Source of the DNA: Roseomonas sp. 18066
GTDB taxonomy: Bacteria; Pseudomonadota; Alphaproteobacteria; Acetobacterales; Acetobacteraceae
Length of the DNA stretch: 64,000 nt
NCBI RefSeq assembly: GCF_902706185.1
Contig: NZ_CACSJM010000010.1
Span: 1 to 64,000 of the forward strand
Direction: 5' to 3'
Positions 55,603 through 63,983 of the stretch are shown here, one piece after another (the first letter of the stretch is position 1; each line of letters opens with the position of its first letter). Position numbers and translations under genes: made by a program. Below the pieces are notes generated by a model, which saw nothing but the letters and a program-made list of their open reading frames with translations, had not been told where the DNA came from and did no database searches.

Positions 55603-57351
55603 ATGCGAAGGACGAGGATGGCGAGCAGCAACCCTGGCCGGTACGCGCCGCTTGCCAAGGCCTGCCTCGTGGTACTCACTGCGGCCGTGCTGAGCGGGAC
55701 GGACGTTCCAGCGCGCGCGCAATCCGGAGTGCAACCGCCGCCCGACGGGGCCGCGAACGCCGCGCCACTACTGCGGCAGCGGGCTGGGCAGGCCGCATCT
55801 GCCGTGGTGGAGGCCATGCAGCGCGGCCCGTTGCTCGGCCGCTTCATCGAGCGCGCCGCTGGCTCTTATGTCTTCGTACCGGAAGACCGCTCGCTGTCGC
55901 TGCTGACGGTCACCAACCCGGACCGGGTATCCAGCCTCGCGGTCGGTCCCCAGTTGCTGGCGCGAGGGCGGGCGGATGTCGCCGCGCGTACCCTGGTGGT
56001 CGAGGACTATGCGCTCGCCGCTTCGGCACCAGCCCCCGCCACGGCTTCGGCCAGGGCTGCCGCCGTCGGTGCCGAAGCCGTGGCGCACGCCGCTGCAGAC
56101 GCGATCCTGGGCCGGCTGAATGCCGCGGCGCAGCCGGGAGGAAGCATGAATGTCACCAGCCGCACGCTCAGCAACGACACCGATCTTGGTCGGCTGACCC
56201 TCCGCGACATGCGTAGCTTGGCGGCCGCCCACACGGAGGCAGTCCGCTCAGGCGACCGCACGGCTGAGGGGCGCATCGCGCTGCGCTGGGCGGAGGTGCG
56301 GCGCAGCGTGGTCGAAAGCCTGCCGGACGGCACGGAGTACAAGGCGATGTTCGGCTTCCTGGATAATTACCCGCCCTGGCGCTACGACTGGATTTATCGG
56401 GACTCGGCCGCGGTCGTCGCCATCGGCAAGCCCGATGCGGACACGGCTCTGTGCAGCGGAGTCCTCATTGCCCGCGACCTCGTGCTCACCGCTGGGCACT
56501 GCTTCTCCGGGCCGCCAGCACATGCGCCTGGCCAGCTTGAGGTGTGGTTCCAGCACATGCGGCAACCGGATGGCTCCTCGCCTCCGCGCGTCCGCCGTGC
56601 CATTGCTCAGGAGCCGGTCGCGCCGGCGCCGGAGCGTTGGGCCGACCTGCTCGCCGGCCGGTTCGGAGCCTCCCTTTTCGACTACGCCATCGTCCGCATT
56701 CTCGCGCCTGAAGGCGAACCGCTGCTGCCGGAGGGAGTGAGGCCGCATTGCCTCCGGATGAGGCCGCCCGACCGCGCCGATCCGCTCTATGTCGTCGGCT
56801 ATCCGCGCGGCGGCCCAGTGACCGTGCATGACAACGCCAGGGTCCATCTGCCGAGCCGGGTGATGGACGGTGACGAATTCAGTCTACTCCGCATGGACGT
56901 GGCGGCCGACTTCCCCGATGCGGCGGAGCGGGCGGAGGTCCTGAGGGAGTTCGAGGAGAGCTACCTGCTCGAGGCACAACCCTTGGAGCTCTCCCGCTTC
57001 CGCGAGTTCTCCGATGTCCGGGATGGGGGGCAGCCGCGGATGGGGATTGTCGCGGACACTTTCCGAGGGAACTCCGGAGGCCCCGTCTATGATCGCGAGC
57101 GCGGCCAGTGCGTCGTCGGCATCCTCAACAGGGGCATGCCGGATACGGGCGTCCGGCTTTCCGCGACCTGGAAGGTCCATGAGCGCGTGCTGCCGGTCCA
57201 TGCCATCCTGCGCGACCTGCGCAACAGCCCGCATACGGCGACGCTGGTCGCGACCGGGCGCAACTGCCGCGCCGAGGACCTCCGCCGCATTCCGATCGCC
57301 GAGGCGATGCGGGAGCGCTTCGCCGACGGCCGGCTCTGCATCGTCGATTAG
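55603..57351 (+). CDS. Exported trypsin-fold protease with long N-terminal domain
   Basis: 582 aa, ATG at 55,603 with GGAGGGA seven bases upstream. Signal peptide over residues 15-40. An Ala-rich helical region of about 200 aa precedes the protease domain; I do not recognise it. Triad by motif: His299 (LVLTAGHC), Asp360 (FDYAIVRIL), Ser491 (RGNSGGP). The catalytic domain is closer to V8/trypsin_2 types than to the neighbouring S1A enzyme. Nine bases separate its stop from the caspase gene start, so the two are co-transcribed. Confidence 0.87.
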   Translation: MRRTRMASSNPGRYAPLAKACLVVLTAAVLSGTDVPARAQSGVQPPPDGAANAAPLLRQRAGQAASAVVEAMQRGPLLGRFIERAAGSYVFVPEDRSLSLLTVTNPDRVSSLAVGPQLLARGRADVAARTLVVEDYALAASAPAPATASARAAAVGAEAVAHAAADAILGRLNAAAQPGGSMNVTSRTLSNDTDLGRLTLRDMRSLAAAHTEAVRSGDRTAEGRIALRWAEVRRSVVESLPDGTEYKAMFGFLDNYPPWRYDWIYRDSAAVVAIGKPDADTALCSGVLIARDLVLTAGHCFSGPPAHAPGQLEVWFQHMRQPDGSSPPRVRRAIAQEPVAPAPERWADLLAGRFGASLFDYAIVRILAPEGEPLLPEGVRPHCLRMRPPDRADPLYVVGYPRGGPVTVHDNARVHLPSRVMDGDEFSLLRMDVAADFPDAAERAEVLREFEESYLLEAQPLELSRFREFSDVRDGGQPRMGIVADTFRGNSGGPVYDRERGQCVVGILNRGMPDTGVRLSATWKVHERVLPVHAILRDLRNSPHTATLVATGRNCRAEDLRRIPIAEAMRERFADGRLCIVD

Positions 57352-57360
57352 GAGGTGGTG

Positions 57361-60300
57361 GTGGCTGCCGCACGCATGCTCGTACTTGCGCTGCTCTTCG
57401 GGCTGTGCACGCCGCCCCGGCCCGCCGGGGCGCAGACCGCACCGCCGCCCACGATGGCCTTCGTCGTCGGGATCGAACACTACAAGGATACGGTCCTGGA
57501 CGGGCTGATCTTTGCAGCCGGTGACGCCCGACGCGTGCATGGGCAGCTTCAGCTCCTGACGGAGCTCCATCCTGCCAGCACGCTCCTGCTCGCCGAGGAC
57601 GGCACCAGGAGCTTGGTGACCGCGCAGAATCTGCGCGACAACCTCGAGGTCTTCGTCAGTCGGATCGAGAACGGTGCGCATGTGGTGATCTACCTCGGTG
57701 GCCACGGCACGCTCTCCTCCAGCGGCCGGCTTTGGTACCTGCCGAGCGACTACATCCCGGCGACGAAGCAGCGCGCCGTTCCCTTCGCGGAGATTGCCGA
57801 ACGCGTGCAGGAGGAGGTGGAGGGGCGGCAGCTGATCGGTGTCAGGCTGACCTTCCTGGTGAACATGTGCGGCGCCGGGAATGCCGAAGGCTCCATGTCC
57901 GTCGACCGGGATGACCCTGCGCTGATTGAGCGCGTGCAGCGGCTGTCGCAGGAGCTTCGCCCGGGCCGCTTCGAGCGGGCGATCCTGCCGGCGGCGCCGC
58001 GCAACCAGAACACATTCGAGGACCGCGCTCTCGGTAGCAGCCGCTTCGCCCATCATCTCCTGAACGGGTTGCGCGGCGCAGCGGCGGGGCCGGATGGCGT
58101 GATCAGCGCCGCGCGCCTCCTCGACCACATCGAAGCCGGCATTGGGGAAGCGCTACCACGGAGCCCGGATTTCGCCGGCAACATCGTGGTCGGGGTGACG
58201 AGGCGCGCCGAGGGTGAGGCCGACTACTTGGTCGGCCTTGGATTGCTCGCCGCGACGCAGGCCCTCGAGGGGACGGGCGGGGCCACGGAACTTGAGCAGC
58301 CCGGTGGTTCGCCCACGGTCCCCCGGGCCGAGCTGTCGGCGCAGAGGGCATTGTTGCGAGATCTCGCCCGTGAGCACCTGACGCAGGTAGACCCCCGCCA
58401 CCCTGGCTTGCGGCCGCGTGCGTCGTTGCGGCGCGCCCAAGCAGGGCTGGAGCCTGGCGGCGAGCAGGTCCAGCGCGCCTTAAGGGATGCCGCTCGAAGC
58501 GATTTGCTGGCCGCGGACGAGCGGCGGCAAGCTGCGGAGCTCGCGGAGCAGAATGCTCTAAATTATCCGACTCTCACTAGTTTGCATCGACAACTAAGGC
58601 AGACCCCTTACTTCCGTTCTCTTATAGTAAATTCTGTCAATATTCAAAATAATCATGCTGAACGTGATGCAGCCTCCTGGCAGGAAGTACTTATGGGACT
58701 GGGCGGGGCAACCCCTCACCTCGTGGTGTCCAATATTTCTAGTCCGAACTCGCGCGTGGACATGGCAGCGATTTTGGCGACAATAAGACAGTGGAGATTG
58801 GAGGACAGCCCTACGGACCCTAGGCGCGAACGCCCTTTGGTAGTTGTTTCTACCGGGGTTGCGTACGTTGACCAGCGTTCGCAGGACGGCACCCTTAGGC
58901 CAAATAATTCTTGCTATACAGGGGGTATAGCACCCGACTGCCGTGTCTGGCCCATGAATGCGGAAGTCGCCACCGCATTCGCCGAGGCATGGCAAGGCCC
59001 GCTCGCCCTAATTTCCGATGTGCCATTTGGTGGATACTTGCTAACTGAAAAACCGAGATCCGCATGGCCTATGCCGATTTTCGTTGCTGCATCAGAACAC
59101 AATGGTATGACCTTTGGCGGGGGGATGGGGAACTCCTGTGACACCTCTGTTGCGATGGCTAGGGTGTTCAGACTTGAATTGGATGACGAGGAGGCGCTGG
59201 CTCAGGTGTCCGCATGTCATCGCCAAGTCCGCGGCATTCGACCGTTCGTGGCCGGAACTCCGCGCTGGGTACCGGATTGGCGCGGGACGGAGCTCGGCGA
59301 AAGGGCTGTAGCCGACCTCGCCCCATTGGCACATTTCGCGTTCTCGGCCGCACGAGGCTGCGCAACCCGGTCCTTCGCTGAATGCGACATGCAAGGCCAA
59401 GCCGACGCCCTGCTCGACATGAGGCGTGCGGCCGAGTTGGATCTCGGACGCCGCAATCCATTCGACGCAGCCGCCGTCTACGAGCAAGCGGCGCGCACAC
59501 TCCGGGTAGCGGCGACGCCCGTTCAGGAAGCCAGTCGAGAGGGTCTGGGGGCGAGCGCAGCCGCCGCTGCCGTCAACAGCATCGCCGAGGCTCTTAACGC
59601 ACGCGCAGGGGGCGTCGCTGACAAGGAGGGCCGGCGTGTCGTCATCCTGTCCGTAGCGGCGGAGGACTACGTCTCGCCGCTCGTCGCGGATGTCCCGCAC
59701 GCGCTCTCCGACGTCACTGCCTATGCCGAGCGCCTGCGTGACAGACTGGCTGTCGGGAACACGCAGGTGGAGGTCAGGCCCGCGGTCCAGCCGCGCCTGG
59801 CATCGGATTTCATGACGCAGCTGGCCGAGGCGCGCGCCAGCCTTGCAGGACGGTCCGAAGATCTGCTTGTTCTCGTCTTCAGTGGCCGTGGCATCGAACT
59901 GGACGGCCGGCGTTATCTAGCCACGTCAGGGTTACAGGTAGGGGCTCGCTCAGTGATGGCGCAGGGCCAATCGGCGCGCGCCCACGCGCCGGCAGTCGGC
60001 CTCCGCTGGGACGCCGCCGGCCTAGTGGATCTGTGGGACATTGCCCGCGTGGTCGGGCCGGCTGCGTTCGTAGGCATCTACGATGCGCAATTCACAACGC
60101 CGCTCCTCGATCCCGAGCGGGGCAACCAGATCCTCGACAAGCACGTCGATTCAGTGCGACCCAGGCCATTGCCAGTCTCCTCGGCCGGGCCGGCCACCGT
60201 ATCCGAGAACGTGCGCCCAGTCGCTCTTGCGCGCGGCACCGTGCCGGATCGGCAGGTCCATATCTGGCTTGAAGGGCGCCTTACGCAGTCGGCCGACGAG

Positions 60301-61149
60301 CCGCCGCACGCCTGCCTTGACGACAGCGGGTCACCGGTCGCCTCGCCGCTCGCCGGCGCGCTGCTCCGTCAGCCTTTCGGCTTGCCGGGGCAGAGCTCTT
60401 ACAGGGATTGGCTCACAACGGTCGCGCGCGATGCATGCCTGAGCAGATCCGGTCCGGATGCCACGCTTGTATTCCAGGGCGACCTCGATGTGCCGCCCTT
60501 TACCAGCGGTCGCGGCGCTCAGTTCGTCGGCTACTTTCAGACCGGGCTGGCGCAGCGCGACCTGAATCTGCGCGCTGCCGCGGGGCTGGCCGGGGAAGCC
60601 GCCGAGCGATTCCGGCCACCACGCTTCCGGCTCTCCCGAGCTGCGCTTTACGTGGCGCTAGCCCAGTTGCACGATCGTACGGCATCTGCTGTCACGAGGC
60701 CCGCCGAACGCGACGGATGGCTCGTTCTCGCTCAGGCGACGCTCGATTCCATCCGGTACGAGGAACTTCTAGCCAGCGATGCGGCGCCCATGTGGGCTAT
60801 CCGCATGGAACTGATGGCACGCGTGCACAGCTTGCGAGGCGATACCGAACTCGCGTTGCGTACGCTGCGTGGTGCAGAGCCCGTTGCCGTGCTCGCCGAA
60901 CGTCGTTTAGCTGCACGTCTGGTAACTCTAACCGAAGAGGTCATGCGCCGGCAGCCTGAAGCGCTTCTGGACGAGACGCGTTCACGGATCAATGAGCTGC
61001 CTGGCAGAGAGACCCGGCTAGCCGACGTAGCATCCGAGCTCGAGCGCGTCGCTCAGGCCGCACGGTCCGGGCGGGGCGAGGCATACCGGATCGGACCCCG
61101 GTCAACCGGCCAGAGTAGTTCGGAACCGGATGGCGCAGCGCTTCGCTGA
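57361..61149 (+). CDS. Exported caspase-family (C14) protein with second degenerate caspase domain
   Basis: 1,262 aa from a GTG with GGAGG six bases ahead (GTG codons at 57,355 and 57,358 and an ATG at 57,376 are alternatives). Signal peptide ends at GAQ (about residue 26). Caspase p20-like domain about 30-270: VVGIEHYKDTVLDGLIFAAG, His115 in VVIYLGGHGTLSS, Cys170 in LTFLVNMCGAGN. A helical linker (about 320-400) and an unrecognised middle region follow; its codons at 58,555-59,170 are AT-rich. Residues about 755-930 repeat the caspase layout (RRVVILSVAAEDY, LLVLVFSGRGIELDGRRYL, FVGIYDAQF) with Arg843 and Gln910 in place of His and Cys. A helical C-terminus ends the protein. No anchor seen. 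Confidence 0.82.
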   Translation: MAAARMLVLALLFGLCTPPRPAGAQTAPPPTMAFVVGIEHYKDTVLDGLIFAAGDARRVHGQLQLLTELHPASTLLLAEDGTRSLVTAQNLRDNLEVFVSRIENGAHVVIYLGGHGTLSSSGRLWYLPSDYIPATKQRAVPFAEIAERVQEEVEGRQLIGVRLTFLVNMCGAGNAEGSMSVDRDDPALIERVQRLSQELRPGRFERAILPAAPRNQNTFEDRALGSSRFAHHLLNGLRGAAAGPDGVISAARLLDHIEAGIGEALPRSPDFAGNIVVGVTRRAEGEADYLVGLGLLAATQALEGTGGATELEQPGGSPTVPRAELSAQRALLRDLAREHLTQVDPRHPGLRPRASLRRAQAGLEPGGEQVQRALRDAARSDLLAADERRQAAELAEQNALNYPTLTSLHRQLRQTPYFRSLIVNSVNIQNNHAERDAASWQEVLMGLGGATPHLVVSNISSPNSRVDMAAILATIRQWRLEDSPTDPRRERPLVVVSTGVAYVDQRSQDGTLRPNNSCYTGGIAPDCRVWPMNAEVATAFAEAWQGPLALISDVPFGGYLLTEKPRSAWPMPIFVAASEHNGMTFGGGMGNSCDTSVAMARVFRLELDDEEALAQVSACHRQVRGIRPFVAGTPRWVPDWRGTELGERAVADLAPLAHFAFSAARGCATRSFAECDMQGQADALLDMRRAAELDLGRRNPFDAAAVYEQAARTLRVAATPVQEASREGLGASAAAAAVNSIAEALNARAGGVADKEGRRVVILSVAAEDYVSPLVADVPHALSDVTAYAERLRDRLAVGNTQVEVRPAVQPRLASDFMTQLAEARASLAGRSEDLLVLVFSGRGIELDGRRYLATSGLQVGARSVMAQGQSARAHAPAVGLRWDAAGLVDLWDIARVVGPAAFVGIYDAQFTTPLLDPERGNQILDKHVDSVRPRPLPVSSAGPATVSENVRPVALARGTVPDRQVHIWLEGRLTQSADEPPHACLDDSGSPVASPLAGALLRQPFGLPGQSSYRDWLTTVARDACLSRSGPDATLVFQGDLDVPPFTSGRGAQFVGYFQTGLAQRDLNLRAAAGLAGEAAERFRPPRFRLSRAALYVALAQLHDRTASAVTRPAERDGWLVLAQATLDSIRYEELLASDAAPMWAIRMELMARVHSLRGDTELALRTLRGAEPVAVLAERRLAARLVTLTEEVMRRQPEALLDETRSRINELPGRETRLADVASELERVAQAARSGRGEAYRIGPRSTGQSSSEPDGAALR

Positions 61150-61231
61150 AATCGACCGTATCGTCCCCATGCACTCAGTGACCGTTTGAGAATGGCTTGG
61201 CGCGACGCGACGGAGGTGATTCAAGCTCGGG

Positions 61232-61384
61232 ATGTGGACCCGAGAGACCCGAGACCGGATGGCCGAGCTTGGCCGAAAGGCGAAGCGCTACCCATCTGAC
61301 TTGACGGATGAGGAATGGGCGCGAATCGAGCCGATGCTGCCGAAGCCGTCACGGCGGGGCAGAAAGCCGGAAGTCGATCTGCGC
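61232..61384 (+). pseudogene. IS5-family transposase N-terminal fragment
   Basis: About 51 codons encode MWTRETRDRMAELGRKAKRY, PSDLTDEEWARIEPMLP and RRGRKPEVDLR, the typical start of IS5-group (DUF4096) transposases. The frame is cut at 61,385 where the IS66 end GTAAGCG begins. The rest of the element is absent. Confidence 0.85.
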
Positions 61385-61488
61385 GTAAGCGTCCACCGAC
61401 GGCTACGGCGACACTGGTCTGACGGCGATTAGCCGTCGGCGAGTTTCAGGTTCCAGGGTGCGAGTTCACCGATCCGGTTGAGAATGCC
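61385..61488 (-). mobile_element. IS66 right-end fragment, inverted relative to 41,900
   Basis: The terminal repeat GTAAGCGTCCACCGACGGCT starts at 61,385. On the minus strand the end of TnpC can be read: LNRIGELAPWNLKLADG-stop. The sequence closely matches the end of the remnant at 41,560-41,900 in opposite orientation. Only about 100 bases remain; the serine recombinase fragment follows. Confidence 0.8.
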
Positions 61489-62712
61489 CACATGCAGAAA
61501 CGGGCGTCGCGTAAGGCGGCACGCGGCGGGCGCGCCCTCCTGACGGGTCTCGTCCGCTGCGGGCGCTGCGGACGCATGATGCGGGTGTTCTACGGCTCAG
61601 GCTCGGGCCATGCCCACCGCTACCAGTGCCGGGGCGACGATGCGCATGTTGGGGCGGGCCTGTGCATTGGCATCGGCGGCGTGCGTGTGGACCAGGCCGT
61701 GACGGCGCTGATGCTCGAGGCCGTCTCGGGCCATGCCGTCGAGGCAGTGATCCTCGCTGCCGAGAAGGTGGTGGCGGAGGACGATGCGCTGACCGTGGCC
61801 CTCGGGCGCGACCTCGAGGCGGCACGCTACGACGCGTCGCTCGCCGCGCGACGGTACGACCTTGTCGATCCTGCCAGGCGGCATGTCGCGCGCGAGCTGG
61901 AGGCTCGCTGGAACACCGCCCTGGAGCGGGTCGCTGCCCTGGAACGACGGATCGCCGCCGCCCAGACCTCGGCGCTGGCACGGCCGGAGGTTGACCGCGA
62001 CGCGTTGTTGCGCCTGGCGGGGGACCTTCCCACCGCCTGGAATGCGCCAACGGCCGACAATCGCGCGCGTCAGCGCCTGATCCACATCCTGGTGCGCGAG
62101 GTGGTGATCGACCTCGACGACGCGACGCATGAGGCCGTGGTGATCGTCCACTGGGCCGGTGGGCAGCACACCGAGGCCCGCGTCCCGCGGGTGCGGTGCA
62201 AGCCGCGGCGCGCCGAGCCCGCCCGCTCCCCGGCCGAGGTGGTACGCCGCCTCGCCCAGGAGTGGCCGGACCGGGAGATCGCCGTGACGCTGAACCGGAT
62301 GCGGTGCAGGACGTCCGTCGGCGAGAACTGGACCTCGGTCACCGTACGGGAGGTACGGGAGCGTCTAGGTGTTCCGCCGTTCCAGGCGCCGGAGGGGGCT
62401 CCGACCAGCATTGGGATGCAGGAGGTGGCGCGGCGGTTCGGGATCTGCATCCCCTCCGTGCTGCGGCTCATCCGCGAGGGGATCCTGCCTGCCGAGCAGG
62501 CCATGGCCTACGCACCCTGGAAGATCCCTCTCGAGGCGCTCGTCGCCGAGCCGGTTCTGGCAGGACTACGGCGCGTGAAGGAGCGGCGGCCGAAGAACCT
62601 GCAGGGATATCACCGAGATGAGACCATGCAGCTGCCGGGTCTCTTACAAGGAGGGTGCAGAATGTCACGCGACCGCCACGGCGGCCGCGAAAGGCGAACA
62701 CATGGCCGCTGA
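61489..62712 (+). pseudogene. Serine recombinase lacking its catalytic domain
   Basis: About 407 codons of the C-terminal part of a large serine recombinase: zinc beta-ribbon GRALLTGLVRCGRCGRMMRV with a later YQCRGDD, then coiled-coil helices (DDALTVALGRDLEAARYDAS, ERRIAAAQ) and a terminal HTH-like region (EVARRFGICIPSVLRLIREG). The N-terminal resolvase domain with the catalytic Ser is missing; the gene is cut at the IS66 end. The last codons after about 62,670 run into another IS66 piece, so the natural stop is uncertain. Inactive as an integrase. Confidence 0.85.
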
Positions 62713-62827
62713 ACGGATCCCGCCCCAGCACCTCCTGCACCAGCCACGCGAGCCCGTTGAACCCACGCCGCATGTCGGTCGGGCCCGCCGTCAGCCAGAC
62801 CCGCACCCCGGCAGGCGGTGTGATCAT
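62675..62827 (-). pseudogene. tnpB: IS66 tnpB N-terminal fragment
   Basis: 51 codons encode VRVWLTAGPTDMRRGFNGLA, WLVQEVLGRDPFSGHVFAFR and GRRG, the start of the IS66 accessory protein TnpB. Homology ends at about 62,675, where the recombinase tail begins. Starts inside the tnpA stop (ATGA), the normal IS66 arrangement. Confidence 0.85.
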
Positions 62828-63198
62828 GCCTCCAGAGCCAGAGCCAGAGCCAGGCGGGCTAGGACGGCTGGATCCGTGGCCGGGCTCACCCGCAGCACTC
62901 GCCCGTTGCGCAGCACGATCTCGATTGGCGGGGCGCCACCATCGGCAGCCTTGCCGGAAGGTTCGGCCGCCTCGGCGACTTCGGGGGTCATCAGCCGCAC
63001 CGGCAGCAGCCCTGGCACCGCACCACCCGGCCCGCGCGCCTCAGCCCGCGCATCACGCCGCCAGCGGTGCAGCAGGCTGGAGCAGACACCATGGCGACGC
63101 GACACGGCCTGCACTGACGCACCCGGGCGCAGCGTCTCCGCCACCAGCCGGACCTTTTCCTCCGGCGTGTAGCTCCGACGACCCTCGCCGCGCGTCAC
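62824..63198 (-). CDS. tnpA: IS66 accessory protein TnpA (5' end probably lost)
   Basis: 124 aa from a GTG. N-terminal HTH: RRSYTPEEKVRLVAETLRPG, VQAVSRRHGVCSSLLHRWRR, typical of IS66 TnpA; C-terminal IEIVLRNGRVLRVSPATDPA. The frame continues upstream (SLKAERIEIVTRG) and meets the IS481 terminal repeat at 63,230-63,258, so the original start was probably destroyed by that insertion. Confidence 0.8.
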   Translation of the reverse strand: MTRGEGRRSYTPEEKVRLVAETLRPGASVQAVSRRHGVCSSLLHRWRRDARAEARGPGGAVPGLLPVRLMTPEVAEAAEPSGKAADGGAPPIEIVLRNGRVLRVSPATDPAVLARLALALALEA

Positions 63199-63229
63199 GA
63201 TCTCGATCCGCTCCGCCTTGAGGCTAGCT

Positions 63230-63983
63230 CTAGTTGTCGCTGCTATGGAGGTTGTCCCTCCGGGGCTGAGTTGGTTGGCTGTGGTTGCGAGGCCGACACC
63301 CGGCCATTGCGCGTGCGCTGGGCCTGCCGGTCTCTACCGTCGGGCTGGCCCTGCGCCGCCTCGCTTTGGGACGGCTGCGGGCGCTCGACCCCAAGCCCGA
63401 GGTCATCCGCTATGAGCGCGACCAGCCCGGCGAGCTGATCCACATCGATATCAAGAAGCTTGGCCGCATCGAAGGCATCGGCCATCGCATCACCGGCGAT
63501 CGCACGGGCCAGAGCAGCAAGCGCGGCATCGGCTGGGAGTACCTGCATGTCGCCATCGACGACGCCTCGCGGCTGGCCTTCACCGCCATGATGCCCGACG
63601 AGAAAAAGGAGAGCGCGGTCGCCTTCCTTGACGCCGCCATCGCCTGGTTCAAGGCCCACGGCGTCATCGTCCAGCGCGTCATGACCGACAACGGCTCCGC
63701 CTACCGCAGCAGATCCTTCGCTGCCGCCATCGCCGCCCATGGCCTCAAGCACAAGCGCACCCGGCCCTACACCCCGCAGACCAACGGCAAGGCCGAGCGC
63801 TTCATCCAGACCAGCATCCGCGAATGGGCCTACGCCTCGCCTTTCCCCTCCTCAGCCGATCGCCGCCGCGCCATGCATCCCTGGCTGCACACCTACAACA
63901 CCCTCAGGCCTCACTCGGCCCTCAACGGACTGCCGCCCATCCGCCGCATCACCAGGGACAATGTCCTTGGAAACGACATCTAG
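63230..63983 (+). mobile_element. IS481-family element with internal deletion
   Basis: Imperfect 29-bp terminal repeats: CTAGTTGTCG...GGTTGTCCC at 63,230-63,258 and the inverted GGGACAATGT...CGACATCTAG at 63,955-63,983 (22 of 29 positions agree). Between them only 754 bases remain; IS481 elements are usually about 1 kb or more. The transposase stop codon lies in the right repeat. Confidence 0.75.
63285..63983 (+). pseudogene. IS481 transposase, N-terminus missing
   Basis: 232 codons with the DDE integrase core: GELIHIDIKKLGRIEGIGHR, RGIGWEYLHVAIDDASRLAF, VQRVMTDNGSAYRSRSF, HKRTRPYTPQTNGKAERFIQ and TYNTLRPHSALNGLPPI. Two catalytic Asp and the Glu are in place. About 100 N-terminal residues, including the HTH region, are absent; the reading frame begins inside the linker (RHPAIARALGLPVSTVGLAL). 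Confidence 0.88.

Noticed and set aside
55149-56216. + strand frame of 355 codons across the divergent promoter region
   Set aside because: It runs antisense to one protease and out of frame with the other, and shows no domain.
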